A stretch of DNA of 64,000 bases from Alkalinema sp. FACHB-956 (GCF_014697025.1 NZ_JACJRC010000006.1:151441-215440); one strand, 5' to 3'; positions 1 through 8,969 are shown, counted from the first letter of the stretch. Program-made: numbers and translations. Notes: generated by a model from the letters alone, not told the origin.

Positions 1-96
1 AATCATTTCCATAATCGAATAGTTGACCCTCCGATCGTGTTGCAACGACTTCACCACTGGCTGCGCATCTGGCAGCACTGGAGTGATTGTATTTAG
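1..96 (+). CDS. Possible 3' end of an upstream gene (partial)
   Basis: Frame 1 is open from the window edge to a TAG at 94-96, giving about 31 residues rich in Trp, His, Leu and Arg that read like an amphipathic protein C-terminus. No family is recognisable from so short a tail, and the open frame could be chance. The stretch from 97 to about 236 holds no gene I can support and would be the leader of the lipoprotein gene that follows. Confidence 0.25.
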   Translation, partial: NHFHNRIVDPPIVLQRLHHWLRIWQHWSDCI

Positions 97-254
97 GGAG
101 TCGATTAATCTCTCCAGTTATATTATTCCGAATATTACGAAGCCTTTTCCCATGATGAGACTGCCCTGAGTTTTCTGAATTCCTAATGTTTCAAAGAGGA
201 GATTGAGCCTCTTTTTTGTAGAGTAAAAGAAGCAAGATGTGGAGACAAAATGAG

Positions 255-1619
255 ATGGAAAGATGTATGTGCACAGAAATTGATCCAACGATTGAGTCAA
301 TCATTAGTTCAAGGATTAGCAGAATTATCCTTTTCACCCTGTGCTGTATACTCTCTGGTCTATTACTGGGATGCCAAACAGTTCCACAGAACATTGCCCC
401 CCCCATTACCTTAAGCCTGTGGCATGGGGTGAATCCCCCAGCGAACCGATCGGTCTTGGATAACCTGGTCGATCGCTTTAACCAAACCCATCCAGAGATT
501 CACATTGAACCCCGTTATGTGGGCCAGGGAGATCAACAGTTACCCAAAATTTTTGCAGCAGCAGTAGGTAATGCATTACCGGATCTGTTGTGGTATGCGC
601 CAACCCTGACTGGCCAGTTGGTGGAACTGGATGTTCTACGATCGCTCGATGAGTGGTTACCGACAATTCCGGAAAATCAAGCGATCGACCCGGCACTGCG
701 GGACAGCATGGAACTGGAAGGAAAAACCTGGTCAATTCCCTTTGGCACCAATAATGTAGGCTTATTTTATCGTCCTAGCTTATTTAAAGCGGCGGGAATT
801 ACAACGCTGCCGACTACGTGGCAAGAACTACGATCAGTCGCACAGCAGCTAACGCAAGATACCAACGGAGACGGTCAACTCGACCGCCATGGTATATTGC
901 TACCGTTGGGAAAAGGAGAATGGTCAGTCTTTATGTGGCTACCATTTTTCTGGAGCGCTGGTGGTGAATTGATTGATAACGGTAAAGTGACGGTCAACTC
1001 ATCGGGCGAGATCGCCGCACTGCAATTTTGGCAGGATCTCATTCAGGATGGCTCTGCAATCTTGTCACAACCAGAGCGGGGCTACGAACTCGATCAATTT
1101 CTAGCAGGGAAAGTCGCGATGCAATTAACCGGGCCTTGGACCTTGGGACAGTTGCAAAAAACGGGCATCGATTTTGCAGTGATGCCCTTTCCACGGCAAA
1201 CCCGATCGGCAACGGCCATCGGTGGCGAAAATCTATTCGTGATCAAATCCACCCCCGATCGAGAGCAGGCAGCCTTACAATTTGCCCAATACGTCCTCAG
1301 CGAAGCATTTCAAACCACTTGGGGCGTGCAAACAGGCTATTTACCCGTGAATTTAACGGCACGGGACAATCCAGCCTATCAACAATTTCGATCGCAGGAG
1401 CCTGCTGTAGATATTTTCCTATCCCAAGCAGGGGCCGGTCGATCTCGGCCTATTTTCCTGGGGTACAATCGCCTTTCTGAAGAAATTGGACGGGCGATTG
1501 AAGCCGTATTACTAGGACGATTAGCACCAGAAACCGCTCTAAACACTGCACAACATCACATAGAATTAACCGCAGCATCAGGATATTTCAACACAGCCGC
1601 CAAGGGTGGAGATGCCTGA
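255..1619 (+). CDS. ABC transporter extracellular sugar-binding lipoprotein (family 1 type)
   Basis: This resembles the MalE/UgpB group of solute-binding lipoproteins, which capture sugars or polyols outside the plasma membrane for an ABC permease. An N-terminal hydrophobic stretch ends in a lipobox (LLLGC), so the mature protein should start at a lipidated Cys. After it come the fold's usual features: a phrase about PEIHIEP, PDLLWYAP, IPFGTNNVGLFYRP and a Trp-rich C-terminal half. Starts at 237, 255 and 267 are possible; 255 is preferred because GGAGA lies 9 bases upstream. No permease or ATPase gene is adjacent, so it is an orphan in this window. The substrate cannot be told from sequence. 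Its last 64 bases overlap the convergent gene on the minus strand. Confidence 0.85.
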   Translation: MERCMCTEIDPTIESIISSRISRIILFTLCCILSGLLLGCQTVPQNIAPPITLSLWHGVNPPANRSVLDNLVDRFNQTHPEIHIEPRYVGQGDQQLPKIFAAAVGNALPDLLWYAPTLTGQLVELDVLRSLDEWLPTIPENQAIDPALRDSMELEGKTWSIPFGTNNVGLFYRPSLFKAAGITTLPTTWQELRSVAQQLTQDTNGDGQLDRHGILLPLGKGEWSVFMWLPFFWSAGGELIDNGKVTVNSSGEIAALQFWQDLIQDGSAILSQPERGYELDQFLAGKVAMQLTGPWTLGQLQKTGIDFAVMPFPRQTRSATAIGGENLFVIKSTPDREQAALQFAQYVLSEAFQTTWGVQTGYLPVNLTARDNPAYQQFRSQEPAVDIFLSQAGAGRSRPIFLGYNRLSEEIGRAIEAVLLGRLAPETALNTAQHHIELTAASGYFNTAAKGGDA

Positions 1620-1924
1620 AACCAGCTTTGCCACTGTTCTAGAGGGATTTCGGGCGGTGTCCAGTTGGGATCCCTAGGGTGCAGCGTTCGCCACCCCAAC
1701 CACCCCGATCGAGTCGGAGCGATCGAGCCTGTCCAGAGAATGGCTCCATCCTCCGCCAAAATCGTTAATTCCTGCCCCGTTTGCAGGCAATGCATTCCCG
1801 TTAACGCCCATCCACCTTCCCGGCTTTGGGCATGATTACGATCTTGGAAAATCCGCCACACCTCGCCTTCCATCCCTTGGGCACTGTATTCCGCAATCCA
1901 ACCTTGCAATGTCATTGGTGCCAT
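1556..1924 (-). CDS. Conserved hypothetical protein, about 122 aa
   Basis: A short Trp-rich protein (122 residues from ATG 1924, 119 from ATG 1915) with phrases GWALTGMHCLQTGQELTI and GWLGWRTLHPRDPNW. I do not recognise a named family. It has no signal peptide or membrane segment, so it is probably cytosolic. The open frame extends further upstream, but that part is low quality and overlaps a 19-bp tandem duplication (1931-1968), so the short form is preferred. It is convergent with the lipoprotein gene and overlaps its 3' end by 64 bases. The reading as a real gene rests on its protein-like composition and position between two minus/plus units. Confidence 0.55.
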   Translation of the reverse strand: MAPMTLQGWIAEYSAQGMEGEVWRIFQDRNHAQSREGGWALTGMHCLQTGQELTILAEDGAILWTGSIAPTRSGWLGWRTLHPRDPNWTPPEIPLEQWQSWFQASPPLAAVLKYPDAAVNSM

Positions 1925-1930
1925 GACTCT

Positions 1931-1968
1931 ATGAAAATGGGAACACTCCATGAAAATGGGAACACTAC
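1931..1968. repeat. 19-bp tandem duplication
   Basis: Two adjacent copies of a 19-base unit (1931-1949 and 1950-1968) differ at one base. They lie just upstream of the preferred start (1924) of the minus-strand gene. The unit is not seen elsewhere in the window. Confidence 0.9.
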
Positions 1969-2039
1969 AGCATTTTTCGGGGGGAATGATAGTTATTCGA
2001 AAATCATTCCCCATTATGGTCATCTTTTCATTGTTCAAT

Positions 2040-3236
2040 TTACTTAACCAGCGTTTCCCATCGCTTATACACTTGTTGTAGCGATCGGGGCATACTCTTG
2101 ACTTCCAGATCAATTAGCTGAACCATTGCGTATTGGGTTTGATAAGTCGTTGTCGGGTAGTCGGCTAGGGCAGCGGACGTGAGGTAGCTCAGACCATTTA
2201 GGTTCGGGAAACGGGCTTGCTCCAAACTCTGTTTAAACTCTGCAACCTGTTTAGGGGTCAAAGTTTTGCGCACCACAGGCCGAGATTTAATCGTTGGCCC
2301 TACCGTCCATTCAGTCACTTTGCCATCTTCCGTTAGGGTTACCGTCGTCACCATACCTGCAAGGCCACCGGATACCGTGCTTCGGAAAACCACGTTAGAT
2401 TCTACCGTGGGAGCCTGATCACCACCCAACAGTTCAAAGGAAACCCGCACAGGAGGGGTCATTGCACCGCTGGCCGTAGAATTTTGGGCAATCCGATCGC
2501 CGGATTGATCCAAATGATAGACAAAACTACGATTGGGGCCGGTGACGATCGCTTGCCAACCCTGAATGAAAATTTTAGTACAAGCTTGATTGGGACGATA
2601 AATCCCTAAACACCCATCAAATCCAGCTTCTTTCACCTCTGCAATTTTCAGTTTGCCTCTGGGAATGCGGGTATCGCGGGAAACCTGGCGCAATAGCTTA
2701 GCAGCCACCTGTTTGGATAGGCCAGTGGGTTGGGGAATCGCAGGTTTCGTGGTTTGCATCGGGTCTTCGAGGCGCACAATATTTCCGGTACGATCGGTGC
2801 GATACACCCAATTTTGCTCGGTTCCATGACTCACCGTCACCTGCCAACCCAGTACCGTCGCCAACGTACAAGGTTCCATCTTAGCTAAACCTAAACAACC
2901 ATCGGGCCATTGCTGTTCGGAATAACTAACAACCTGAATTTTTTCAACGCCGAAACGCTGCTGAAGATCTGTTTGAATAGCAGAGATGACTTCATTCGGT
3001 AATTTTGACTGAGCGATCGAAGTCGCGATCGGAGTTAGACCCAGCAGGGTTTCTGGCGATAGAGCATTGGTTACATGGGTCTGCGTGGCTTTTATCGGCG
3101 TAGCATTAGTCTGCGCTAGCGTGGGCTGCACGGCACCCAGAAGCACCAAACTGGAGCAAACAACGCTAGACCCGATCAGCGCCAAACCACTGCGGAACAA
3201 AGTTGGAGACGAAAGAGCAAAATGGGGACGTGTCAT
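2040..3236 (-). CDS. Exported protein with two tandem cyanobacterial repeat modules
   Basis: A 398-residue protein with an N-terminal signal peptide (hydrophobic core about residues 14-38, ending VQPTLAQ). The middle carries two copies of a Cys/Trp module: about 95-155 with DGCLGLAKMEPC, GWQVTV and WVYRTDRTGNIVRLE, and about 195-250 with DGCLGIYRPNQAC, GWQAIV and FVYHLDQSGDRI. Each module has two Cys about 8-10 apart, likely a disulfide or a metal pair in the periplasm. The C-terminal ~130 residues form a separate beta-rich domain ending with a stretch about TTYQTQYAMVQL. The function is unknown. Upstream of its start there are three imperfect 14-bp repeats (3267-3308). Confidence 0.7.
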   Translation of the reverse strand: MTRPHFALSSPTLFRSGLALIGSSVVCSSLVLLGAVQPTLAQTNATPIKATQTHVTNALSPETLLGLTPIATSIAQSKLPNEVISAIQTDLQQRFGVEKIQVVSYSEQQWPDGCLGLAKMEPCTLATVLGWQVTVSHGTEQNWVYRTDRTGNIVRLEDPMQTTKPAIPQPTGLSKQVAAKLLRQVSRDTRIPRGKLKIAEVKEAGFDGCLGIYRPNQACTKIFIQGWQAIVTGPNRSFVYHLDQSGDRIAQNSTASGAMTPPVRVSFELLGGDQAPTVESNVVFRSTVSGGLAGMVTTVTLTEDGKVTEWTVGPTIKSRPVVRKTLTPKQVAEFKQSLEQARFPNLNGLSYLTSAALADYPTTTYQTQYAMVQLIDLEVKSMPRSLQQVYKRWETLVK

Positions 3237-3266
3237 AAAGCTTCACCAGATAATTGAGTATAGTTA

Positions 3267-3308
3267 CGCACAAGTCACTGCACACAAGTCACTGTGGACA
3301 AGTCACGT
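3267..3308. repeat. 14-bp tandem repeat, three copies
   Basis: Units at 3267-3280, 3281-3294 and 3295-3308 share the core CAAGTCAC, with the third copy diverged. They sit in the leader of the minus-strand exported protein. The rest of 3237-3590 shows no gene. Confidence 0.8.
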
Positions 3309-3590
3309 ACAGTGCTTTACCCAATACTCTAGCAACGCTATTTTTTGCTCCGGTTGTTGTTACTGAACTTGATACAGAGAATTTTTGTCGCCAATCCCTG
3401 AGGTGCGTGCCTCTGCCCGATCGTAGATCGCGCCTATTATTGCCCTATTGAGGGATAATCTCTCACCTTTATGGGTTGGATCGTGCGATCGAAAGATTAC
3501 CCCCTAGGGTACCGCCATTGGCAAGTTCCCTAGACAAAATTGAGATATCGCTACACCACTACACATCAGTTCTCTGCTAAGGAGTTCCTC

Positions 3591-5051
3591 ATGGCGTATA
3601 CATTGAATGATCTCGGCCAAGTCTTTCTGAGTCAGTTACATCAAATTACAACGGGCGGCGATCAAACCGTTCCGCCCTCGAAAGATACGTTTATTTCCTG
3701 GTGCGAACCCGGCATTCCCTTTATGCCAGAAGATTTCCTCTTTTGTGCCAAGGGGATGGGCGGCGGTAAGGATGCGGAAGAAGATAAATTGCTAGTACAA
3801 CAGGCATTTAATCTGGCCAATTTAATCGATTTTATTCCCGATCCTCGCCGGACTTACAATAACGATCAGCAACAAACGATTTTCAGCACTTCCGAAGCCC
3901 GTCTGAGTCATCTTTATGGTGAAATCTTACGCTTTTCCAAAGTGGTTTCCTATGAATTGAGCGATAAAGAAAAAGCCAAGCTGGAAAAATTCCGGAATTT
4001 GCTCCGGACTACGAAAGTGGTGAAGGATATCATCACCGACGAAGATAAGGAAGTTACGGACGACGGCCCCGTCAAGAAAGCCTACGATGCCAAGATGGCA
4101 GAGTACATTGCAGCAGCCACGGAATACAACGCAAAACGCATCGCGGCCCAAAGTGCGACCGGGGCAGACGGCAAGCAGGCAGTGGCCGATTGGACGAATA
4201 ACGCGCAACTGTACCGTCTGCGGGTTAAAGCTGCGATGGATGCCTGGGTGTCTGGTGGCTATCGTAATGAAGTCGATCAGATGAATGCTTATATCAACCA
4301 GGTTACACAACGGGATCTCCTACTGTGGAAACAACGGTTATTGGAATTCTACGAAGATGCAGATCAAAACGGATTGGGTGCCGGACAAACCTTTAAATAC
4401 ACCACGCTGATTCCCGGCAATTTCGCGTCCAGCGGCGGTTGGACAAACTATTCCGTCAGTCATTCAGCAGTCAATAGTTCCTCCCGATCGTCTACTTCAT
4501 CGTGGAATGCTGGGGCACGGGTAAACTTTGGTCTATTCAGTGTCGGCGGTGGCGCGAGTGGTTCTTCGCAGAAATATTCCAGCAACTTTGGGCTTTCTAG
4601 CTTCAAGCTCAGTTTTGAACTGGCACAGGTTGTGATTTCACGGCCTTGGTTCTATCCTGAGTTCTTCATGAATCGTGGTTGGACACTGCGTAAAGGGGAA
4701 GGCTGGACCTATGGCGATATGCCATCGGATGGTGCAGCACCACCCAAGGGCAACTTGGTGGGTTACCCCACAACGATCCTGTTCGCCCGCAATATTTCGA
4801 TCGAGTCTGCGGAATTTGTCTCAGCCTATCGCGAATTTAGCAAGCAGGTTAGTGGCGGCGGCAGTGTGGGTTGGGGGCCGATTCGTCTCAGCGGGGGCTA
4901 TTCCCACGGCAGCAAAGGTCACGACTACAACAGCGATGCCAAGGGCGCAACGCTAAAGGTTCCGGGAATGCAAATTATCGGTTTCGTCAATCATCTCATT
5001 CCGAAGTCTCCCAATCCACTCCCGGAATTGAAGAACGCAGAGTTCAATTAA
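3591..5051 (+). CDS. Unrecognised protein, paralogue of the next gene (family member 1)
   Basis: A 486-residue protein starting at ATG 3591, chosen because AAGGAG lies at the right spacing upstream. I do not recognise a named domain. Visible parts: a helical, charged N-terminal half with NLIDFIP and a Lys/Glu-rich stretch; a Ser/Gly-rich segment in the middle of the second half (SSSRSSTSSWNAGARVNFG) likely to be beta-strands or a flexible loop; then ISRPWFYPEFF, LFARNISIE, and a C-terminal motif GFVNHLIPKSPNP. No signal peptide or membrane helix is seen. The following gene has the same order of landmarks, so the two are diverged paralogues. They are on the same strand, but a terminator-like hairpin lies between them. 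Role unknown; a structural, secreted or membrane-acting protein are all possible. Confidence 0.75.
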   Translation: MAYTLNDLGQVFLSQLHQITTGGDQTVPPSKDTFISWCEPGIPFMPEDFLFCAKGMGGGKDAEEDKLLVQQAFNLANLIDFIPDPRRTYNNDQQQTIFSTSEARLSHLYGEILRFSKVVSYELSDKEKAKLEKFRNLLRTTKVVKDIITDEDKEVTDDGPVKKAYDAKMAEYIAAATEYNAKRIAAQSATGADGKQAVADWTNNAQLYRLRVKAAMDAWVSGGYRNEVDQMNAYINQVTQRDLLLWKQRLLEFYEDADQNGLGAGQTFKYTTLIPGNFASSGGWTNYSVSHSAVNSSSRSSTSSWNAGARVNFGLFSVGGGASGSSQKYSSNFGLSSFKLSFELAQVVISRPWFYPEFFMNRGWTLRKGEGWTYGDMPSDGAAPPKGNLVGYPTTILFARNISIESAEFVSAYREFSKQVSGGGSVGWGPIRLSGGYSHGSKGHDYNSDAKGATLKVPGMQIIGFVNHLIPKSPNPLPELKNAEFN

Positions 5052-5113
5052 ATTCTGCTCTGGATTCTCTCAGGGTCTTAATGGTTAACCGCTAGCTTTC
5101 TCCCAGATGATGA

Positions 5114-5152
5114 CCCCAGTGATGTACTCCAGTGATGTACCCCAGTGATTGC
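5114..5152. repeat. 13-bp tandem repeat, three copies
   Basis: Units at 5114-5126, 5127-5139 and 5140-5152 (last one partly diverged) share CCAGTGAT. The third unit supplies the left arm of the terminator-like hairpin that follows. Confidence 0.85.
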
Positions 5153-5177
5153 ATGCAGAGCTGGGGTCTTCTCTTTT
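5139..5177 (+). terminator. Probable rho-independent terminator
   Basis: ACCCCAG (5139-5145) pairs with CTGGGGT (5161-5167) across a 15-base loop, followed by the pyrimidine-rich run CTTCTCTTTTC. It lies about 90 bases after the stop of the first paralogue. Confidence 0.6.
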
Positions 5178-5268
5178 CAAAGTCCTGAGCATCCAATTTT
5201 GACGACTTCTGTGATGGTTTTCTTAATCGATCGAGTTTTACCCGTTATGTGGGTTTGTTGAGGTGTTT

Positions 5269-7146
5269 ATGGTCAATTCAGTCACCAGTGCAGCCGCTAG
5301 CTCAGTGACGAGTAACGTTGTCGCTGCATTATTAACGAAATTAGAATTACTCTATGGCAAAGCCAATGCGAGTGGCGGCTTGGCGAGTAATAATAGTTTT
5401 TTGTCCTTCCAATTCCCCGCAATTCCGTTATCTAACCGTGATTTAAGTTTTGCGATTCCCGAAGAGGCCGCTAAACTCACTATTCAAGAACAACAGGAAC
5501 TCGCTGCAAATTTTGCCCGCTTGGTGAATCTGATTCCTGCGGTGAGCCAAGTCTGGTCATCGGATCAACGATCGCTGTGGAGTGTGTATAACCAAGTCCT
5601 GACCCAGGCAGCGGTAGTGGATGAAGTGTGGACTCCAGCGGAAGCAGCGGAATATCAACAGGCCAGAGCCTTACTGGATTCTCCGAAGTTTGATACCTAT
5701 TCCACCTATCAACAGGCACACATCGCCGCCCAAACGGAATATCTAGAGCATAAATTAACCGCAGATCATTCTACTGATCCGGCAGTCAAGCAAACCTGGC
5801 TTGCCGTTGAGGAACCGCTGTATAAAGCCAAGGTCGATCGGGCGTTGAATGAGTGGACGATTAAAGGCGCTAAGCTGGAAATTGAAGAAGCCCTGCGAGA
5901 TGTCTCACGGCTGATGCGGCGACGCCCCCAAGTAGCTTGGGAGGAATGGCAACAAAAGTTTCAGCAATCCTATAAAACGGATTTAGAAAACCAGGATTTC
6001 TATCTGACTGCGTTCTATCCTGAGGATTTTTTCCGGCCCGATCGGCAAAGTACTTGGACAAAATTAACACTGGACGCCAACGAGATTGCCGCCTTGAGCA
6101 GCAAAGCACCGGAGGGCATTCGCCGCGTGGCGGATCAGGCGGGTGGCACCACGGCCCAAGCCGTTGATTTGGAAATTACGAAACTCTCTGTGGAACTGAC
6201 GCGGATTCCCATTCTACGATCGTGGTTAGATCCCAGTTTGTTCACCAGTCCGTTTTGGCGATGGACGGATGGGCGTCCAGTCCTCTCCGATGGCCAAAAC
6301 CCACCCCAGGGGCAACTCTCGGCCTACACAACTTCTATGATTTTTGCCCGCAATCTGACGATCGAACTCAAGCCCGATTCCGCAAAAAACGCGCAGGTAA
6401 TTAGCGATTTGCAGTCTGGGAAATTACGCCTATTGGGGCCATTGCCCCTGAAACCGATTCCCAAAACGGTCAACCCCAAGGCAATTCGTAGCTTAGAAGC
6501 CGGTGCAATTTCGCTCAAATCCGCCGATCCCCAACTAGTACAGCAGGTGATTGCCGTCAAACGGGAACTCAAAATTAGTTCTGCGGAAATTGACGTGGTG
6601 GCAGCGAAGAAAGGCATTTCCACCATCCCTGCGGAAGGTGCCACTGTTCAACCGAAAGGGGCGCAAGTGATAGATCAACCCGCAGTCCAGCAGGTTCAAC
6701 CCAAGCTCGATCGCGCGGATATGGCGGTTAATCCCGGTGTACTCAAGCGGATGGATTTGGGCGGAATTCGCGCAGTGCGGATGGAGGCTCCAGCAGCCAG
6801 TAGCCAAAAGTTCCAAGCCATGGATGCCCGCTTGTTTAAGCAAGTGCAATCGGTGCCCGTGCGGTCAGATTTAACGGCCCAAGTGGACAAGAGCAAGCTG
6901 CTCAGAGACCTGGGGGATATGGCCAATGAAGATATAGCCCGTCGTCCTGGTGAGGTATTCCGACGGCCCCCCATCCGGCCTTTGCCGCCGATCGTGGTGG
7001 CTCCACCTACCGACAATCCCCCACCGTCACCGCCCCCAACACCCACGCCGCCGATCGTTGAGGCCATTGTGGATATGCAGTTGATTGCCTTTATCTGCGA
7101 GAAGTTACCCAAGGCCCCCAATCCCGATCCCAATTTGCATTGGTAG
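5269..7146 (+). CDS. Unrecognised protein, paralogue of the previous gene, with proline-rich C-terminus (family member 2)
   Basis: A 625-residue protein. ATG 5269 is used because TGAGG is close upstream; GTG 5263 is in frame but less likely. It repeats the landmarks of the preceding protein in the same order: NLIP after a helical start, a Glu/Lys-rich region, EITKLSVEL followed by a Trp/Pro-rich strand, MIFARNLTIEL, and a C-terminal AFICEKLPKAPNP that matches GFVNHLIPKSPNP of its partner. Between LTIEL and that tail it carries an extra ~200 residues: Lys/Val/Gln-rich repeats followed by a proline-rich linker (about residues 570-600) resembling a flexible spacer. No signal peptide is seen. I infer that the shared tail is functional because it survives an otherwise large divergence. 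Function unknown. Confidence 0.75.
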   Translation: MVNSVTSAAASSVTSNVVAALLTKLELLYGKANASGGLASNNSFLSFQFPAIPLSNRDLSFAIPEEAAKLTIQEQQELAANFARLVNLIPAVSQVWSSDQRSLWSVYNQVLTQAAVVDEVWTPAEAAEYQQARALLDSPKFDTYSTYQQAHIAAQTEYLEHKLTADHSTDPAVKQTWLAVEEPLYKAKVDRALNEWTIKGAKLEIEEALRDVSRLMRRRPQVAWEEWQQKFQQSYKTDLENQDFYLTAFYPEDFFRPDRQSTWTKLTLDANEIAALSSKAPEGIRRVADQAGGTTAQAVDLEITKLSVELTRIPILRSWLDPSLFTSPFWRWTDGRPVLSDGQNPPQGQLSAYTTSMIFARNLTIELKPDSAKNAQVISDLQSGKLRLLGPLPLKPIPKTVNPKAIRSLEAGAISLKSADPQLVQQVIAVKRELKISSAEIDVVAAKKGISTIPAEGATVQPKGAQVIDQPAVQQVQPKLDRADMAVNPGVLKRMDLGGIRAVRMEAPAASSQKFQAMDARLFKQVQSVPVRSDLTAQVDKSKLLRDLGDMANEDIARRPGEVFRRPPIRPLPPIVVAPPTDNPPPSPPPTPTPPIVEAIVDMQLIAFICEKLPKAPNPDPNLHW

Positions 7147-7183
7147 CCAGAGGCACCCCCTTCGGTCAATTCAACTGTTCGAA

Positions 7184-7224
7184 ATCCCCCGATCGTATTT
7201 CTGCACGAGACGCGATCGGGGGAT
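7184..7224 (+). terminator. Strong GC-rich inverted repeat after the second paralogue
   Basis: ATCCCCCGATCG (7184-7195) and CGATCGGGGGAT (7213-7224) form a perfect 12-bp stem with a 17-base loop. There is no clear T-run, so it may be a transcript 3'-end stabiliser rather than a classic terminator. Confidence 0.5.
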
Positions 7225-7230
7225 TAGCAC

Positions 7231-7250
7231 GAAAAAGCCCCTTGCGGGGC
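7231..7250 (-). terminator. Probable rho-independent terminator for dnaN
   Basis: Read on the minus strand, GCCCC-GCAA-GGGGC is followed at once by TTTTTC. It lies about 110 bases after the dnaN stop, with no gene between. Confidence 0.65.
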
Positions 7251-7362
7251 ATCCATCAGAGAAGCACACTTGAATAAACTTCTAGCGCAGTAAGCATCTG
7301 AATGAACGAACGCCTAGAGTCAGAAACGGGCTCAGAACTTTGACCGTAGCTACGATCGCAGC

Positions 7363-8508
7363 CTACCCTCTCACCTGCACAGGCATGACGAGATAGGTCA
7401 TCTTGAGATTACCTAGAGGCGACAGAATCACAGGACTCGTGGACGTGTTCAACTGCATTTGAACATCCGTTGTGTTCAAGACCTTGAGGCCATCGATCAG
7501 ATATTTCACATTAAATGCCACTTCCAAATCTTCACCCGTGATCTGGGCTGCAATGGTTTCGCGACCACTGCCCACATCCTGGGCATCAACGGAAAGCGTC
7601 ACAGATTGTTGATGGCTATTGATACTCAATTTGACAATGTTATTGCGCTGATCCGCAATCACTGAAATCCGCTCCAGCCCACCTAACAACGATCGCCGAT
7701 CGATCGTCATTTGATGACTAAACGATCGGGGAATCAGCTGGCGATAATTTGGGTACTGCGCCTCCAGCAACCGACTGGTCAGCCGTTGATCGGCCCATTC
7801 AAACACCACTTGCCCTTGATCAAACTTCACCGTCACCGTGGCACTGCTGCCTCGCTCCAGCATTTTGATCAATTCTTGCAGCGCCTTCGCCGGAATCGTC
7901 ACATCAATCTTCGGAGTGTCTTCGCCGCTGTCCTGTTGGTTCACCGTTTGCACCACCGCCAGCCGGTGACCATCCGTCGAGGCAAACTCCAGCCCCTCCG
8001 CCTGCAAGCTCAGGTGAACCCCCGTTAACACCTGCTTCGTTTCGTCGCTGCTGGCTGAAAACAAGGAACTGCGCAACCCTTCGATCAACGCCTCAGCGGA
8101 CAACTGGGCCACATCCCCCTCTTCCACGATCGGCAACTCCGGAAAGTCATCCGCCGCCAACCCCCGCATTTGATACTTCCCCGATGCATAGGTCAGGGTC
8201 GTGAGGATCCCTGCTTCCGGATCCCCCGCCGCATCGTCTAACACGATGTCCCCACTGGGCAAACGCGACACAATGTCCCCCAACAGTTTGGCCGGTAGCG
8301 TCAGCCGTCCCCCCACCTCCACCTGGGCCGGAAAGCTCGTTTGAATGCCCAAACTCAGATCAAATGCCGACAGACTGACCAACTGTTTTTCTTCATCGGC
8401 ATTCAGCAGCACATTGGCTAACACTGGGTGGCTGGGGCGAGAAGACACCGCACGGCTCACCAGCGACAAGTGGGTACTCAGTTCACTTTGGGGACAAACC
8501 AGTTTCAT
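7363..8508 (-). CDS. dnaN: DNA polymerase III beta subunit (sliding clamp)
   Basis: The ring-shaped clamp that tethers DNA polymerase III to DNA. The start at ATG 8508 gives MKLVCPQSELSTHLSLVSRA, a typical DnaN N-terminus, and a protein of 381 residues, close to the family's 370-390. Recognisable clamp phrases include LLGDIVSRLP, RGLAADDFPELP, FSASSDETKQVLTGV, STDGHRLAVV, QYPNYRQLIP and the C-terminal YLVMPVQVRG, which builds the peptide-binding pocket. An upstream in-frame extension to 8580 is not clamp-like. The gene follows dnaA on the same strand, with the DnaA-box region in the 461-base gap between them, so replication initiation genes are grouped as at many bacterial origins. Confidence 0.97.
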   Translation of the reverse strand: MKLVCPQSELSTHLSLVSRAVSSRPSHPVLANVLLNADEEKQLVSLSAFDLSLGIQTSFPAQVEVGGRLTLPAKLLGDIVSRLPSGDIVLDDAAGDPEAGILTTLTYASGKYQMRGLAADDFPELPIVEEGDVAQLSAEALIEGLRSSLFSASSDETKQVLTGVHLSLQAEGLEFASTDGHRLAVVQTVNQQDSGEDTPKIDVTIPAKALQELIKMLERGSSATVTVKFDQGQVVFEWADQRLTSRLLEAQYPNYRQLIPRSFSHQMTIDRRSLLGGLERISVIADQRNNIVKLSINSHQQSVTLSVDAQDVGSGRETIAAQITGEDLEVAFNVKYLIDGLKVLNTTDVQMQLNTSTSPVILSPLGNLKMTYLVMPVQVRG

Positions 8509-8690
8509 GGCAGTAACTCGGATGACAGGTTGAAAGAAGTTGTGATGGAGGGTCGCCCAAACAGAGGCAGCCCAAAGCAAGGATCTCTTAATGTTCCTGG
8601 CTGGGGATTCAGGGGCTGAAATCCATCCGGCCTTAGATTCTAAATCAATTCAGAAAGACTTTACTGTAAAACGTCTGCCCGCAAAGTGGT

Positions 8691-8955
8691 TGTGGAAAAC
8701 TCAGATCCTCGATCGACTAAGCTGAAAATCAGCGTATTCTGACGAAAAATTGATAAAATCAACGCTTTTCTGAAGGGGCACCCAACCCATAACCGAGAAT
8801 TTTCCAATATTTGACAGGACTTTTCACAGCGTTTCCACAGGGTTTTCCACAGAAGCCTCAATGTTTTCCACAAGCCTGCAAGAACAGCTGTCACAGCATT
8901 TGAAATTTATATCAGATTTTAGTCAAAATATAATCAAGATTTATCAACAAGTTAA
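8691..8955. other. Candidate replication origin (oriC) with DnaA boxes
   Basis: The gap between dnaA and dnaN contains TTTTCCACA at 8843-8851 and 8864-8872, GTTTCCACA at 8831-8839, the same box in reverse (TGTGGAAAA) at 8691-8699, and TTATCAACA at 8941-8949 (one base off the TTATCCACA consensus). An AT-rich stretch at about 8897-8950, next to the main cluster on the dnaA side, could be the unwinding element. HIP1-like CGATCG also occurs at 8709-8714. The box motif, clustering and position are what is expected of oriC; activity is inferred. Confidence 0.75.
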
Positions 8956-8969
8956 TTCTGTGCACGGTC

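Noticed and set aside
8661..8894. 77-codon minus ORF in the dnaA-dnaN gap
   Set aside because: It is the DnaA-box and AT-rich region read as protein; no start signal.
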